A stretch of 64,000 nt of DNA, taken from positions 62,001 to 126,000 of the forward strand of contig SNVD02009237.1 in assembly GCA_013180625.2 (NCBI GenBank), read 5' to 3'. Shown here in pieces: positions 1 through 10,662 of this stretch. Numbering within the stretch: position 1 is the stretch's first letter; the number at the start of each line of letters is the position of its first letter. Position numbers and translations under genes: made by a program. The DNA is from Boswellia sacra (lineage: Eukaryota > Streptophyta > Magnoliopsida > Sapindales > Burseraceae). The notes under the pieces were generated by a model. It had not been told where the DNA came from. It saw only the letters and a program-made list of their open reading frames with translations, and did not search any database.

Positions 1-749
1 GTAATTAATATCACCTCAGAGAGATGGGTGAGATTTTTCCACAAAGTAATTGTTTTGGGTATTTTTGAGTTGTAAATTAGTATGGTGACCATAAAATAAT
101 TAATATATAGCTTATGTACCAAACATAAAGTAATAGTATACCATTATATGATTCACATACAAAATAATAAAAAATCGAATATTACTATTATGTTATTATA
201 TCATATGTGATAAAAAGGATTTTAACATTTTCATATTTTCTCATTTGGGCCAACCCATTTGTGTTTAAGCTGCTCACGGCACGTTCCAAGGCTTGGTGTG
301 GGACATTTCGTGTTTTACTGGACTGTGTATACGTGCTTGGGCGGGGTAGAAAATAAATACTGAAAAAAAAAAAAGAGTTCTTACGACGATTGGATCAACT
401 TTGATATTTCGTGATGGCTTTTTATTAATTTATGTATTATTATTATTATTTTAATCCAGCATGCAGGATTAAGAAATATTTTATGTTACGAACATATTTG
501 ACCTTCTACGAGTTGCCGGTCCAAAATGGGAGGCGATTCACTGTTTCAGAGCCTCCGATCAGGACTTACTTTTTATGATTTAACGTGTATATAATATTAA
601 TTTCAGGAGTTTGGAAGCATCTGCAAGACTGCGAGTCATTGTTAATCCCATCTCCCAACTGCTCTATTCCTTGACATTTCTTCTATTGCGCCAGTTGCCG
701 GAGCTCATATATCTGACTGCGCGCTGCATTGAGTATCCATCAAGAGCAA
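1..749 (+). promoter_or_regulatory. Upstream region of the GT47 gene
   Basis: AT-rich non-coding DNA. No transposon ends or long open frames are seen. It must hold the promoter and 5' leader of the gene that starts at 750, but I cannot assign a TATA box or transcription start with confidence. Confidence 0.4.
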
Positions 750-2255
750 ATGGAGAAACAATTTGCCGGTGTAAAGTATAGTACGCAACTCTGGTTTGTG
801 TTTCTATTAGCCAATGTTTTCTGCCTCTTGTTGCTTCATATTGTTCATTATACGTCTATAATTGGCAGCAATAAGTTCGAGATAAAACTCGTAGTTGACA
901 ACCATGTGAATACTTACAGGGAGAGAAGAATCCATACAATCAATAATCATGTTCATCGAGAACAAATGGTTGGAAGGAAATCCAAAATAGATTCTTGTTT
1001 GGGTCGATATATTTACATTCTTGATCTCCCTAGCCGATTCAACCAAGCCGTGCTTGAGAATTGCCATTTGCTTACTAGAAAAACCGATAAGTTTGATATG
1101 TGTCGGTACACGATGAACTTCGGATTTGGTCCGAAAATTGAGAATTCTTCTGGGGTTTTGTCGAGCACAAGTTGGTATTCTACTAACCAATTTTTCTTAG
1201 AAGTCATTTTCCATAACAGAATGAAGAATTATGAGTGCCTAACCAATGATTCATCACTTGCATCAGCAGTTTATGTACCATTCTATGCTGGTCTAGATCT
1301 CAGGCGCTACCTTTGGGGTTTCAGGGCATCAATGAGAGATTCATCTGGTCTCGAACTCCTCAAGTTGATAGCAGAAAAACCAGAATGGAATAAGATGTTG
1401 GGGGGAGACCATTTCTTAATTGCAGGGAGGATTTCTCGTGATTTCAGAAGACAATCGGATAGCAACTCTGAGTGGGGTAGCAAGTTCAGGTTTTTGCCTG
1501 AATCCCAGAACATGACAATGCTATCAATTGAGTCAAGCTCCTGGAACAACGACTTTGCCATACCATACCCAACACATTTCCATCCTTGCAAGGAAAGTGA
1601 AGTGTTTGAATGGCAGGACAGAATGAGAAGTCTAAAGAGGAACTATTTGTTCTCTTTTGCTGGTGCCCGACGGTCCAGGCACAAAGGTTCTATTAGAGAT
1701 AATATAATTGACCAATGTGTGGCATCAAAGGGTACATGCAAATTGCTAGATTGTGATGATCCTACAACTAGTTGTGACAATCCAATTAATGTTATGAAGT
1801 TGTTTCAAAGCTCAGTTTTCTGCTTGCAGCCTCCTGGAGATTCATTAACTAGAAGATCAATATTTGATTCCATGTTGGCTGGTTGTATTCCAGTTTTTTT
1901 CCATCCGGGTACAGCTTATACGCAATATACATGGCACTTGCCGAGTAACCATTCAGATTATTCAGTATTTATACCAGCAAAAAGACTAAGAGAAGGGACG
2001 TTCAGGATTGATGAGACGTTGCTTCAAGTTTCAAAGGAAGAAGTGAAAGCCATGAGAGAGCAAGTTATCAAGCTAATTCCAAGAATAACATATGCAGATC
2101 CAAGTTCTAGATTCGAGACACTTGAAGATGCATTTGATTTAGCAGTGAAGGGTGTTCTCGAGAGAATAGAGACATTTCGGAAGGCTAAGGAGACGGACAA
2201 TGTTACAAGTAAACTGCCGAAAGAGAGAAACAAGAGCAGGGAATTGAAAAACTGA
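750..2255 (+). CDS. Probable xyloglucan galactosyltransferase, GT47 exostosin family (MUR3/KATAMARI1-like)
   Basis: Single-exon gene of 501 codons. The open frame runs back to a TTG at 729, but the first ATG is at 750, which I take as the start. Family knowledge: MUR3-type GT47 enzymes are Golgi type II membrane proteins that add galactose to xylosyl side chains of xyloglucan. Seen here: a short N-terminal tail, one membrane segment at about residues 15-35 (FVFLLANVFCLLLLH), a stem, then an exostosin domain from about residue 85 to 440. Typical blocks are RYIYILDLPSRFN, TSWYSTNQFFLEVIFHNRM, VYVPFYAGLDLRRYLWGF, GGDHFLIAGRI, PYPTHFHP, LFSFAGARR and LQPPGDSLTRRSIFDSMLAG. Length matches the family and no frame breaks are seen. 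The exact acceptor sugar and paralogue (MUR3, XLT2 or another GT47-A member) cannot be decided. Copia element B starts about 230 bp past the stop codon, so the poly(A) region may be affected. Confidence 0.9.
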   Translation: MEKQFAGVKYSTQLWFVFLLANVFCLLLLHIVHYTSIIGSNKFEIKLVVDNHVNTYRERRIHTINNHVHREQMVGRKSKIDSCLGRYIYILDLPSRFNQAVLENCHLLTRKTDKFDMCRYTMNFGFGPKIENSSGVLSSTSWYSTNQFFLEVIFHNRMKNYECLTNDSSLASAVYVPFYAGLDLRRYLWGFRASMRDSSGLELLKLIAEKPEWNKMLGGDHFLIAGRISRDFRRQSDSNSEWGSKFRFLPESQNMTMLSIESSSWNNDFAIPYPTHFHPCKESEVFEWQDRMRSLKRNYLFSFAGARRSRHKGSIRDNIIDQCVASKGTCKLLDCDDPTTSCDNPINVMKLFQSSVFCLQPPGDSLTRRSIFDSMLAGCIPVFFHPGTAYTQYTWHLPSNHSDYSVFIPAKRLREGTFRIDETLLQVSKEEVKAMREQVIKLIPRITYADPSSRFETLEDAFDLAVKGVLERIETFRKAKETDNVTSKLPKERNKSRELKN

Positions 2256-2487
2256 AAGTGGGAAAGCAGATTCGTTGAATTTTCACAAAGCATCCTCACC
2301 CATGCATGGTCAATAATTCAATATTCTTAGGTACTCAAGCAAGAAAAAGCATATTAATTATTTGTTGTTGATTTTTTTATTTATTTTATAACTGTGTATA
2401 GATAGCACCTCGTGAACCTCTTTATTATTTATTCGTTTGTTTATTTAGGAGAGTAGGTAAGGTGGATTCTTTCATGGGGTTAGATGG

Positions 2488-2853
2488 TGAAAGACAAAAA
2501 TGAATTCTGTTGCAGAATAACAATTGAGCTGTTATGAATTACACGTTTGAAAATAGTATGGAAGCTGAACTGGAGAAAATGACAAATATTGTTACAATGA
2601 CTCAGCACAGATTTACTCTTACAGTTACTTTACAGTTGCAGCAGCTCAGCACATCTGGATCAAATGAATGGAGGAGATTTAATTTAAAAGTTTCTAGACT
2701 TTTCTATTTTCTTTGTACAAATATCAGACCTACTGTTTACTAAATCAAGTAGTGAATGGTGATATAATTTTTTTTCGTTTGTTGTTCTTCTATGAGCTTT
2801 AGCCTTCTAATTCGTGTTTTATATCAAGAAAAAGCATATAAGCCTTTCTTTGT
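2488..2853 (+). repeat. 5' LTR of copia element B
   Basis: Direct repeat of 14958-15325. Starts with TG. Strong identity runs to about 2840; the end is set at 2853 because the primer-binding site follows at once, though a TATCA end at 2826 is also possible. It lies about 230 bp downstream of the GT47 stop codon. Confidence 0.8.
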
Positions 2854-2865
2854 TGGCATCAGAGC
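2854..2865 (+). other. Primer-binding site of element B
   Basis: TGGCATCAGAGC, one change from TGGTATCAGAGC, the usual copia site complementary to initiator methionine tRNA. It sits between the 5' LTR and the gag start codon at 2879. Confidence 0.75.
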
Positions 2866-2878
2866 ACAGACAACAATT

Positions 2879-2933
2879 ATGGCTAGCTCTAGCTCTTCAC
2901 CAAGCTCTGGTGTTAATCCAAATTTCTTACAGT
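2879..2933 (+). pseudogene. Gag N-terminal fragment of element B
   Basis: An ATG followed by MASSSSSPSSGVNPNFLQL, a serine-rich copia Gag start. The frame ends where the 3' LTR of the oppositely oriented element A begins at 2934. The rest of this gag resumes only at 10663, on the far side of element A and the short LTR element, and lacks the section in between. Confidence 0.7.
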
Positions 2934-3174
2934 TGAATTGAAAGAGAGAAGGAGAATTCAAGAGAGAGAGAGATGAGCTGAATTGTAATGTTGCATATTG
3001 ACTAAAAATAAATAAACGTACAGAGGAAGTTTCCTTATACAAGATTGCTGTGTAACCAGCTAACTAACCCATGCTGACATGGACAACTAACTACAACAGC
3101 ACATTATTCCTTTTCTAACTAACGGCTAGCTAATATATTTTCTTTAACTAACTTTTCAGCTATTATTTCCAACA
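2934..3174 (-). repeat. 3' LTR of copia element A
   Basis: 241 bp between the purine tract after RNase H and the resumed gag of element B. On the minus strand it begins TGTTGGAAATAATAGC and ends CAATTCA. No second copy is in the window to confirm the borders. Confidence 0.7.
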
Positions 3175-3376
3175 TGCCCTCTCAGGTTTAGCTGGGATCA
3201 TTTGATTCAGCAAACTTGTTTTCTGCATCAATGTTGAGTTTTTCTCTTAGAAATTCAAATCTGGTTTCTGCTAGGGGCTTCGTCATAATGTCAGCAAGCT
3301 GAAATTCTGTTGATACATGTTTGACAGTTAGTTGCTTTGATAAAACCTTCTCTCTGATGAAATGCAAATCCACTTT

Positions 3377-4812
3377 TGATGCGTTCAAAACTAGCAAGTA
3401 TACTAGTCGCACAAGTAATAAAGTGATAAGTAGATATCGTTTCCACGATGATTGATTCTAATTGAATTTGTTATTTTCCAGCAACAATAAACTAAACAGG
3501 GGGGGTTTTGTTGAATGATTAACTAAATGAAATAAGAATGCAAATTAAGAATAACAAAACAGAAGTTAATTTGAATGAAAGATCAATGAGAGAAATCTGG
3601 TTAAGGGATCCTTCTCTACCACAAGATATGGATTTGCGAATTAATCGTAGAATTGTCATCCAATTACAGCATTGAAGTTATCAACCGTAGATAACAACAA
3701 GCTCTGTTATCCCAATCTTTCCTTACTTTGTTGTTAAATAAAACAAGCTCTTTATTTAATCTCTATCCATTAAACAACCTAGAAAAGCTCTCTAAGTTTA
3801 ATTCAATAGAAGCATTACGATGAGAAAGATAGGTTGATCTAAGCAATAATCACACAAGTTCGGATTATTTAACCTAGGTTGTATTTTCCAATTGCAATCT
3901 CTGATCACAATTTTGCTACTAATGATTAGAAATTCAAGACAATTACGGATCAAGATTTCTAATCTAGCAATAGACAACAACTAGATTATATTCAGTTGGC
4001 CACCCCAAATACAATCAGCAAGCAATCATAAGCATTAGATATGGAAAAATACAAGCAACTTCAATTAGAGAATTGGATAACAATTTCTTGCACAATCAAC
4101 TCACAAAAACCATATTAAGGGCTTTGAAATCACCCTCAACCAATTCAGATTCAGTTATACATATTCAAAAACGTAGTCAATACAATACAATACAAAAACA
4201 TTCCAGAAAATGAAAGGGAAAGGAAGAAACTTAGCAAATCCTTTGCAAATCTCCTTAGATTTGTAGTTCTTCTTGGAATTGTAGTTCCCCCTCTTTCAAA
4301 ATCTTCTTTCTCCTTCAAAAACTCCAAGGGATGAGAGAAATCCAGAAATGCCCCCCCCCCCCCCCCCCCCCACACCCAAAGTTATCAAAACAAAACCCTA
4401 AAATGTGTTTATATACTCTGCTACAGTAACTTGCTACAGTACCCCGTATTTAATAACATGCTCCAGTGATATGTGGAATTACAAATATACACTTCTCATA
4501 CCATTTTTATCACGACTTTCGGTACACTATATAAGTTCGTGAACCGTAAATTTCTCCAGAAAATAGACTTCGAGAGCTTTTCAATGGTATATAGCATGTT
4601 ATCCGGTTAATTGTATATCGATACAATCAACTCCAAGAAATTGGTTGACTAGCAGAGGTGAAAATGAAGGGTTTTACTCCAATTTTGTGCAAGTTCCTCC
4701 AAAACTCCTACAAACATCAAAAACCACACAAAAACATAAAAATATCAAGGAATATAGCAAAGAAATATAGACGGAATTGATATGAAAATGATATATAAAT
4801 AGACACCTATCA
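3377..4812 (-). mobile_element. Solo LTR (1436 bp) inside RNase H of element A
   Basis: Minus strand begins TGATAGGTGTCTA and ends GAACGCATCA. It is highly similar, in reverse orientation, to 25893-27303. Target duplication read on the minus strand is GAAGT/AAAGT with one difference, and it splits the conserved KHLEVD-LHFIR codons cleanly. There is no internal region and no coding potential. A run of 21 C lies at 4351-4371. The family cannot be named from the LTR alone. Confidence 0.85.
4351..4371 (+). repeat. Poly-C tract of 21 bases
   Basis: Uninterrupted C run inside the solo LTR. The related LTR at 25893-27303 has no such run at the matching place, so it expanded here or is an assembly or read artefact. 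Confidence 0.9.
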
Positions 4813-7800
4813 ACTTCTAAATGCTTGGTTCGGGCAAGGGAGATTGGATTTGCAGCCAAGGATTCTGCTCCTTTATTGTCACACCAAAGTATAGGTGTGT
4901 CCTGTAGTTGCAGTCCCAACTCAGCTAACAGACTTTGCAGCCATAAAATTTCGGTTGATGCTTGGGACAATGCTCTGTACTCTGATTCAGTTGATGACCT
5001 TGCCACAACCTTCTGTTTCTTAGAGGGCCAAAATACCAGATTTCCACCTAGGTAGATGCAACATCCGGATGTAGATTTTCTGTCATCAACAGAATTTGCC
5101 CAGTCTACATCACTATATCCTGTCAAGCTTAGAGACTGCATAGGCTTAAACAACAGACCATAATTTGAAGTCCCTTTGACATATCTTAATACTCTTTTGC
5201 AAGCCTGCCAGTGCAATAAGGTTGGTGATTGAAGGAACTGACTTAATTTGTTGACTGCAAAAGATATATCAGGTCTGGTCATGGACAAATATTGCAATGC
5301 ACCTATGATACTTCTGTAGAATGTTGGTTGTTCAAACAATTCACTATCACTGCTTGACAATTTCAGATTGGCTACCATAGGTATTCTAGCTTTCTTAGCT
5401 TCTTGCATATTGCATTTCTTTAACAGATCTGTGACATATTTCTTCTGAGTTAACAGCAAGGAATCTGTAGTCCTGTTAACTTCAAAGCCAAGAAAATAGC
5501 TTACATCTCCCAGTACTTTAAGAGCAAATTGTAAGCTGAGGTCTTTGATAACTTGTTGTACCTTGGATGCATTGTTTCCAGTGACTAATATGTCATCAAC
5601 ATAAACCAGCAGAAGGATAAGAATACTTTTCTTCTTATAAATGAAATGACCAGTGTCAACAGCTGACATTACAAACCCCCACTGAAGTAAGACACCTTTT
5701 AGTTTATCAAACCAGGCCCTAGGGCCTTGCTTCAGACCATACAAGGACTTGTGCAGCCTACAGATAAAGTTAGGATACTTACTGTCCACAAAACCTTCAG
5801 GTTGATGCATGTATACAGTCTCTTATAAGTCACCATGAAGGAAAGCATTATTAATATCTATTTGCTGAATAGTCCATTGATAAGTGACAGCAAGAGTAAA
5901 CATGACTCTGAGTGTGGATGGTTTGATGACAGAACTGAATGTCTCAAAGAAGTTCACACCAGCAGACTGCTGAAAGCCCTTGGCCACCAGTCTGGCCTTA
6001 TATCTCTGAATGGTACCATCAGAGTTGTATTTAATTTTGAAAACCCATTTACTGTCAACTATAGGTAGATCATCAGTAGTAGGAACTAAAGACCAAGTGT
6101 TATTAGCAAGAAGAGCATCAAATTCTGCCTGCATAGACTCTTTCCAGTGAGGAGAGGACAAAGCTTGAGTGACTATAACAGGCTCACTGGTTAATAATGA
6201 ATCTGATGTGTTGAGATGAAATACCTTGGGTTTGAAGATACCAGCTTTAGCTCGAGTGATCATAGGGTGAACATTTGATCCTTTGGTATTGGACTGAGCT
6301 GAAGATGGAGCATGATTGAAATGTGAAGTTTCTGCATTAGAATTGAGTTCAGTAGGAATAGTAGTTGAAGAAGTGGGAGCTTGTTCAGGAGTTGAAACAT
6401 GAGGTGTAATTTGAAGTGAAAGAGATTGATTGTCTTGCTGATAAAGTTGTGAAGCATTGAAATTATTGGAGGATAAAAAGGTTGGTAGAATCCAGGAGAT
6501 AGAGGATGATGTAGCATTGTTAGAAGAAGCTGAAGCAGAATCTGTATGCTGAAATTCAGTTGAAGTTCTGAAGGGAAATATGGTTTCATGAAAAGACACA
6601 CTTTTGGATATATAAATTCTGCCAGATGAATGCAAGCATAAGTAACCTTTATGGCAGCTGCTATATCCTATAAACACACAGGTGGATATATGAAAAGCTA
6701 ATTTGTGTTGGTTATAAGGTCTGAGATTGGGATAACAAGCACACCCAAAAACCTTTAGCATTGAAAAGTCAGGGAGTTTGTGATATAGTTTTTGATAGGG
6801 TGATTCAAGATTTAATACTGTAGCAGGTAACCTGTTGAGCAAGAAGGTGGCTGTATGAAAAGCATGCCACCAGAATTTGAAAGGAAGAGCAGAGTCAGCT
6901 AACATTGTCAATCCCATTTCTACTATAGTTATGTGTCTCCTTTCAACAGCACCATTTTGCTGATGGATATAAGGACATGAATGTCTGAACATAATCCCAA
7001 GTTTATCAAGAAAGGATTGCAGAGACCGAAATTTACCACCCCAATCAGTTTGCAAGCACTTAAGTTTGGTGCTAAATTGTCTTTCAACCAGATTTAAAAA
7101 GAGAGAGAATATATTAGCAACTTCTCCTTTAGACTTCAGTGGATAAATCCAGCTATACTTGCTATAGCCATCTACAAACAATACATAATCTGTATAGCCA
7201 TCAATTGATTTTACTGGAGATGGTCCCCATACATCTACATATAATACTTCAAGGGGTTGAGATAGGACAGTTAAAGAACTAGGATAGAAAGCATGGCATT
7301 ATTTTCCAAACCGACATGATGTACACTGCAGTTTATCAATAGTATGACTTGAAAACAACTTACACTATGATGCTACATGAGCTAATACATTTGCATTTGG
7401 ATGGCCTAATCTTTTGTGCCACAGAACTGTATTAGACTCAACTGTACTCTTATTGATTACACAGGAAAACAAAGAAATAGGTTGCATATTAGTTGAAGTT
7501 CTAGCAGGGTAAGATATTGTAGATCTTCTATCTTCAGTTGAAATAAGCTTGTATAATCCTCTGTCAAGCTTGCCATGGAGCAGTATTGCATTGGTTTGTT
7601 TGTCCTTGATTAGACAGAAACAAGGGTGAAATTCCACAAACAAGCCATCATTATCTTTCAACAGTTTAGAAATACTCAACAGATCTTTTGTAATACCAGG
7701 AACATGAAGAATTTTATTTAGGATTAATGGTTTTGAATGTGATAGACAATGCAGGAAAGAACAACCAAAATGCAATATAGGCAGAATATTACCATTTCCA

Positions 7801-9011
7801 ACTTGAACAGTTTCAACTCCATGATATTGTTCAGTGAGATTCATGTTCTTGACATCAGCTGTGATATGGTCTGTAGCTCCTGTATCTAAGTACCATGTGG
7901 AGTCTGGAACAGCAGTGGAGGAAATTGCAGGTGCATTTGTTTTTGCAGGCTATGATGCAATGTAGGCTTGTGATGAGATTTGCTGTGAAGCTTGTGAAGT
8001 ACCACTAGCACTGTATCCTGAATTTTGCCCTGAGAAACCACTAGCATTGCCTTGAAAGGTGATATCAAATCGATGATAACATTTAGCTACAATGTGAACA
8101 GATTTGCCACACAATTGACAGACTATCCTGTTGTTCATATTTCCTCTACCATGTCCACTTCCATTACCACCAGGATGAAACCTTCCAAAGTTACTTTTGC
8201 CACGGCCTCTACCTCTAGCATTGTTTTTAGGTACTTTAAAATTGTTAAAACCATGAGAGAACTGATTGTAAGTTCTCTGTGCAACATTGACATTGTGATC
8301 AAAATGCACTGTCTAAACTGCATTGTGTTTAGCCAATCGAAGCTCATAGCTTTGGAGCTGGAATTGTGCTTCTTCAATTGAAACATGTCCTACTCTTGAA
8401 TTTATATTGACAACTAATGCATCATACTCAGAACCTAAGCCATCTAGAATATGTAACAGCAAATCATCATCAGTAATTTCATGGCCTATAGCAAATAAAG
8501 TATCAGCTATTTCTTTCATTTTTAAGAAATACTCTGAAACAGTTATTGATCCCTTCTTAGTGGTTTGAAGTTTGTGTTTGAGAAGCATCACTTGTGCTCT
8601 TGATTAAGTGAGAAACAATCTTTCTAATGTATTCCACACATTCATGGATGTTTGACATCTTACTACATGTCCATACATGTTTTCACAAATTGAAGATAAC
8701 AACCAGCTCAGGACAAATTGATCAGTTCTTTTCCATAAAATGTAATCTGGATTAGGAGTTTTGTGAGCATTACCATTCGGATTAGAAAAATGATGAACAG
8801 AGATGAAAGGTTGAGGACGGATCTTATCTCCATTAATGAATCCTTCAATTCATAGGCTCCAAGTGTAGGTAGTACCTGTGATCTCCAATATCCATAGTTA
8901 TTTCGATTCAGCTTGATAGACAGAGTAGGAAGAAATGATGGAAGTGAAATTGAAGGCAGCAATGATGCTGATGAGCTGGAAATTCCATGATCATTGATTG
9001 GTTGAGTTTGA

Positions 9012-9283
9012 GGTATTTTCTAGTTTAACTAGGATTAGTATTATATTTCCTAATGGAAGTATATTTCCTAGTTAAGTTATGATTGTCCGCACTATAAATA
9101 AGTGTCTTTAGTTATTTTATTTCTTAGACTTGGTTATTATTGGTTTTTGATCTTTTAGTAAAAAGATTGTCTTCTTCCTCAATTTCACTCTATTTCTTCC
9201 TAAATTTCTTCTATTGTTTCTCCCATTTCCTCTATCTATATTTCCTTCCTTTCTTTTAATTTGAGGAACCCCGTTCCTCATCA
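9012..9283 (+). repeat. Truncated 5' LTR of the short LTR element
   Basis: Matches 10390-10662 closely. Includes a TATA-like 'actataaataag' near 9090. The first 154 bp are absent. Confidence 0.85.
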
Positions 9284-9285
9284 AT

Positions 9286-9297
9286 TGGTATCAGAGC
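9286..9297 (+). other. Primer-binding site of the short LTR element
   Basis: TGGTATCAGAGC, the classic initiator-methionine-tRNA complement, two bases after the LTR end. Confidence 0.85.
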
Positions 9298-9703
9298 GTG
9301 GTTTTGATCCCCTCTTATACTATTCATCTTTTAATTTTTGTTCAATCCATAAACCCTAAACCTTCCACTACCATTAACTTACTCTATCCCCAATCTCATC
9401 TTATATCACCCCTAAAAAAATTAAAAAAAAAAAAAAGAATTACTGCTCATCAGTGTTACTGTTCACAAGAGTCACTGTTCACTCGAGTCACTGTTCACAA
9501 GTGGGTACTGTTCACCGAATTTACTGTTCACCGCGACCACTATCATACTCTTCTTGTCGATATCTACAATGTGTCCTTCATTACAAACTTCGATACTCTC
9601 AATGATACAAGCCTCAAAAAATAGGATAAACAATAGATTAGATGAAATATTAGTAGCTTTGAAAGTCTTCTAAGCTTCCGTTCTCACAAAACAAAACTCT
9701 AAT

Positions 9704-10123
9704 TTGGAGTTATCTACAAAACATAGGAATCAAGGGATCTTGGGTGCAACTCCAAAGATCCATGAGGATGAGTGTGATGATTCTAGAGGAGATGATGAAG
9801 CAAGCAAGATTGATATGGAAGATGGGCATGAATCTAGAGGTGATATTGAGATCGAGGGCAAGATGAATTCTAATGATGGTGTGGAGCCTACATGTGAAGA
9901 ATCTTTTGAAATAATTCAAGAAATTGATTTCATAGATTGTGATTCATATTTGAGTTCTTCTACTCCTATCATTGTGTCAACGGTGAAGTCTTCTATTGAG
10001 TTAACGATGAAGTCTTCCATGGTGATTATTGTTTCTTTACCAATATCGAAGGCCGCTAAAGCATCAATGATTTTTCTATCATGTGTGCTTCCAATATTGG
10101 ATCGTCATGAAGTGAAGATGTAG
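9704..10123 (+). CDS. Acidic open frame inside the short LTR element, function unknown
   Basis: 139 codons, rich in D and E in the first half (HEDECDDSRGDDEASK) and in S, T and I in the second. I recognise no Gag, protease, RT or integrase motif. It could be a remnant of the parent element, perhaps gypsy-type given the primer site and the 'actgttcac' leader repeats, or a chance frame. It ends about 110 bp before the 3' LTR. It has no homologue elsewhere in the window. Confidence 0.3.
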   Translation: MELSTKHRNQGILGATPKIHEDECDDSRGDDEASKIDMEDGHESRGDIEIEGKMNSNDGVEPTCEESFEIIQEIDFIDCDSYLSSSTPIIVSTVKSSIELTMKSSMVIIVSLPISKAAKASMIFLSCVLPILDRHEVKM

Positions 10124-10235
10124 ATTGATGATTTTCCAATGATCGTGCAAGGCAAGACGTGGCGTTTCCTTGTGTATTGGCAATTTCCTCCTTGACAACT
10201 CGCCAGGAGTCGAGTTCTTTCAAGCAGAGGAGAAT

Positions 10236-10662
10236 TGATGTAGGACAAATTAAGAATAAATTAAAGATTTTAATTTTGATTTTAGGGATTTTAATAAATC
10301 AGAGATTTTGACTTTCTAAATTGGGAGTAATCCTAATTGGAGTTATTTTCCTAATTAATAGTTTACTATTTTATTTAGGACTTAATTTTGGTATTTTCTA
10401 GTTTAACTAGGATTAGTATTATATTTCCTAATGGAAGTATATTTCCTAGTTAAGTTATGATTGTCCGCACTATAAATAAGTGTCTTTAGTTATTTTATTT
10501 CTTAGACTTGGTTATTATTGGTTTTTGATCTTTTAGTAAAAAGATTGTCTTCTTCCTTAATTTCACTCTATTTCTCCCTAAATTTCTTCTATTGTTTCTC
10601 CCATTTCCTCTATCTATATCTCCCTTCCTTTCTTTTAATTTGAGGAACCCCGTTCCTCATCA
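10236..10662 (+). repeat. 3' LTR of the short LTR element
   Basis: 427 bp, TGATGTAGGAC to CCTCATCA. Same sequence as the solo LTR at 12531-12976 in inverse orientation. Confidence 0.85.

Larger units (their letters stand above)
3188..9001 (-). pseudogene. Gag-Pol polyprotein of copia element A (interrupted)
   Basis: Minus-strand copia polyprotein, in order: Gag with DUF4219/UBN2-like region (about 8990-8310), a zinc knuckle CQLCGKSVHIVAKC near 8080-8120, aspartic protease with WYLDTGATDH near 7880, GAG-pre-integrase around 7440-7370 (LWHKRLGHP), integrase core about 7250-6600 (DVWGPSP, QTDWGG, GAVERRH give the D-D-E residues), RT about 6150-5250 with YVDDILVTG near 5590, and RNase H from about 5130. 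The RNase H is split at KHLEVD by a 1.4-kb solo LTR (3377-4812) and ends at 3188. Disabling changes include stops near 5821, 7365 and 7300. Family role is reverse transcription and integration; this copy cannot make a full protein. Confidence 0.9.
2934..9011 (-). mobile_element. Copia-type LTR retrotransposon A, nested in element B, 5' LTR deleted
   Basis: Read on the minus strand: gag near 9000, then protease, integrase, RT and RNase H, ending at 3188, then a purine tract (gaggg) and a 3' LTR at 3174-2934. It is inserted in the first codons of element B gag (flank ACAGT at 2929-2933). The expected 5' LTR and leader are missing: at 9011/9012 the sequence passes straight from the region before gag into the middle of another element's LTR. 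A deletion junction is the simplest reading. Few stop codons suggest a fairly young element. Confidence 0.85.
9012..10662 (+). mobile_element. Short non-autonomous LTR retrotransposon (TRIM/LARD-like), 5' LTR truncated
   Basis: Two direct repeats, 9012-9283 and 10236-10662, enclose about 950 bp. The full LTR is 427 bp (TGATGTAGGAC to CCTCATCA); the 5' copy lacks its first 154 bp at the junction with element A. A primer-binding site TGGTATCAGAGC follows at 9286 and a purine tract (gcagaggagaat) precedes the 3' LTR. The inside holds short repeats of 'tcactgttcac' at about 9450-9530 and one open frame with no enzyme domains. The right flank at 10663 is gag of element B, so it was inserted there. 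Confidence 0.8.

Noticed and set aside
729..749. A longer GT47 start at 729
   Set aside because: The codon at 729 is TTG; the first ATG in frame is at 750, and plants rarely use TTG.
2330..2360. 'caagaaaaagcata' near 2342 as a target duplication of element B (also at 15297)
   Set aside because: The same word follows the LTR on the inner side at 2825 and so seems part of the LTR end; the copy near 2342 is 130 bp from the LTR start and does not abut it.
4825..5055. Plus-strand open frame over RNase H of element A
   Set aside because: It is antisense shadow of the copia coding strand, as are other plus-strand frames between 5835 and 8381.
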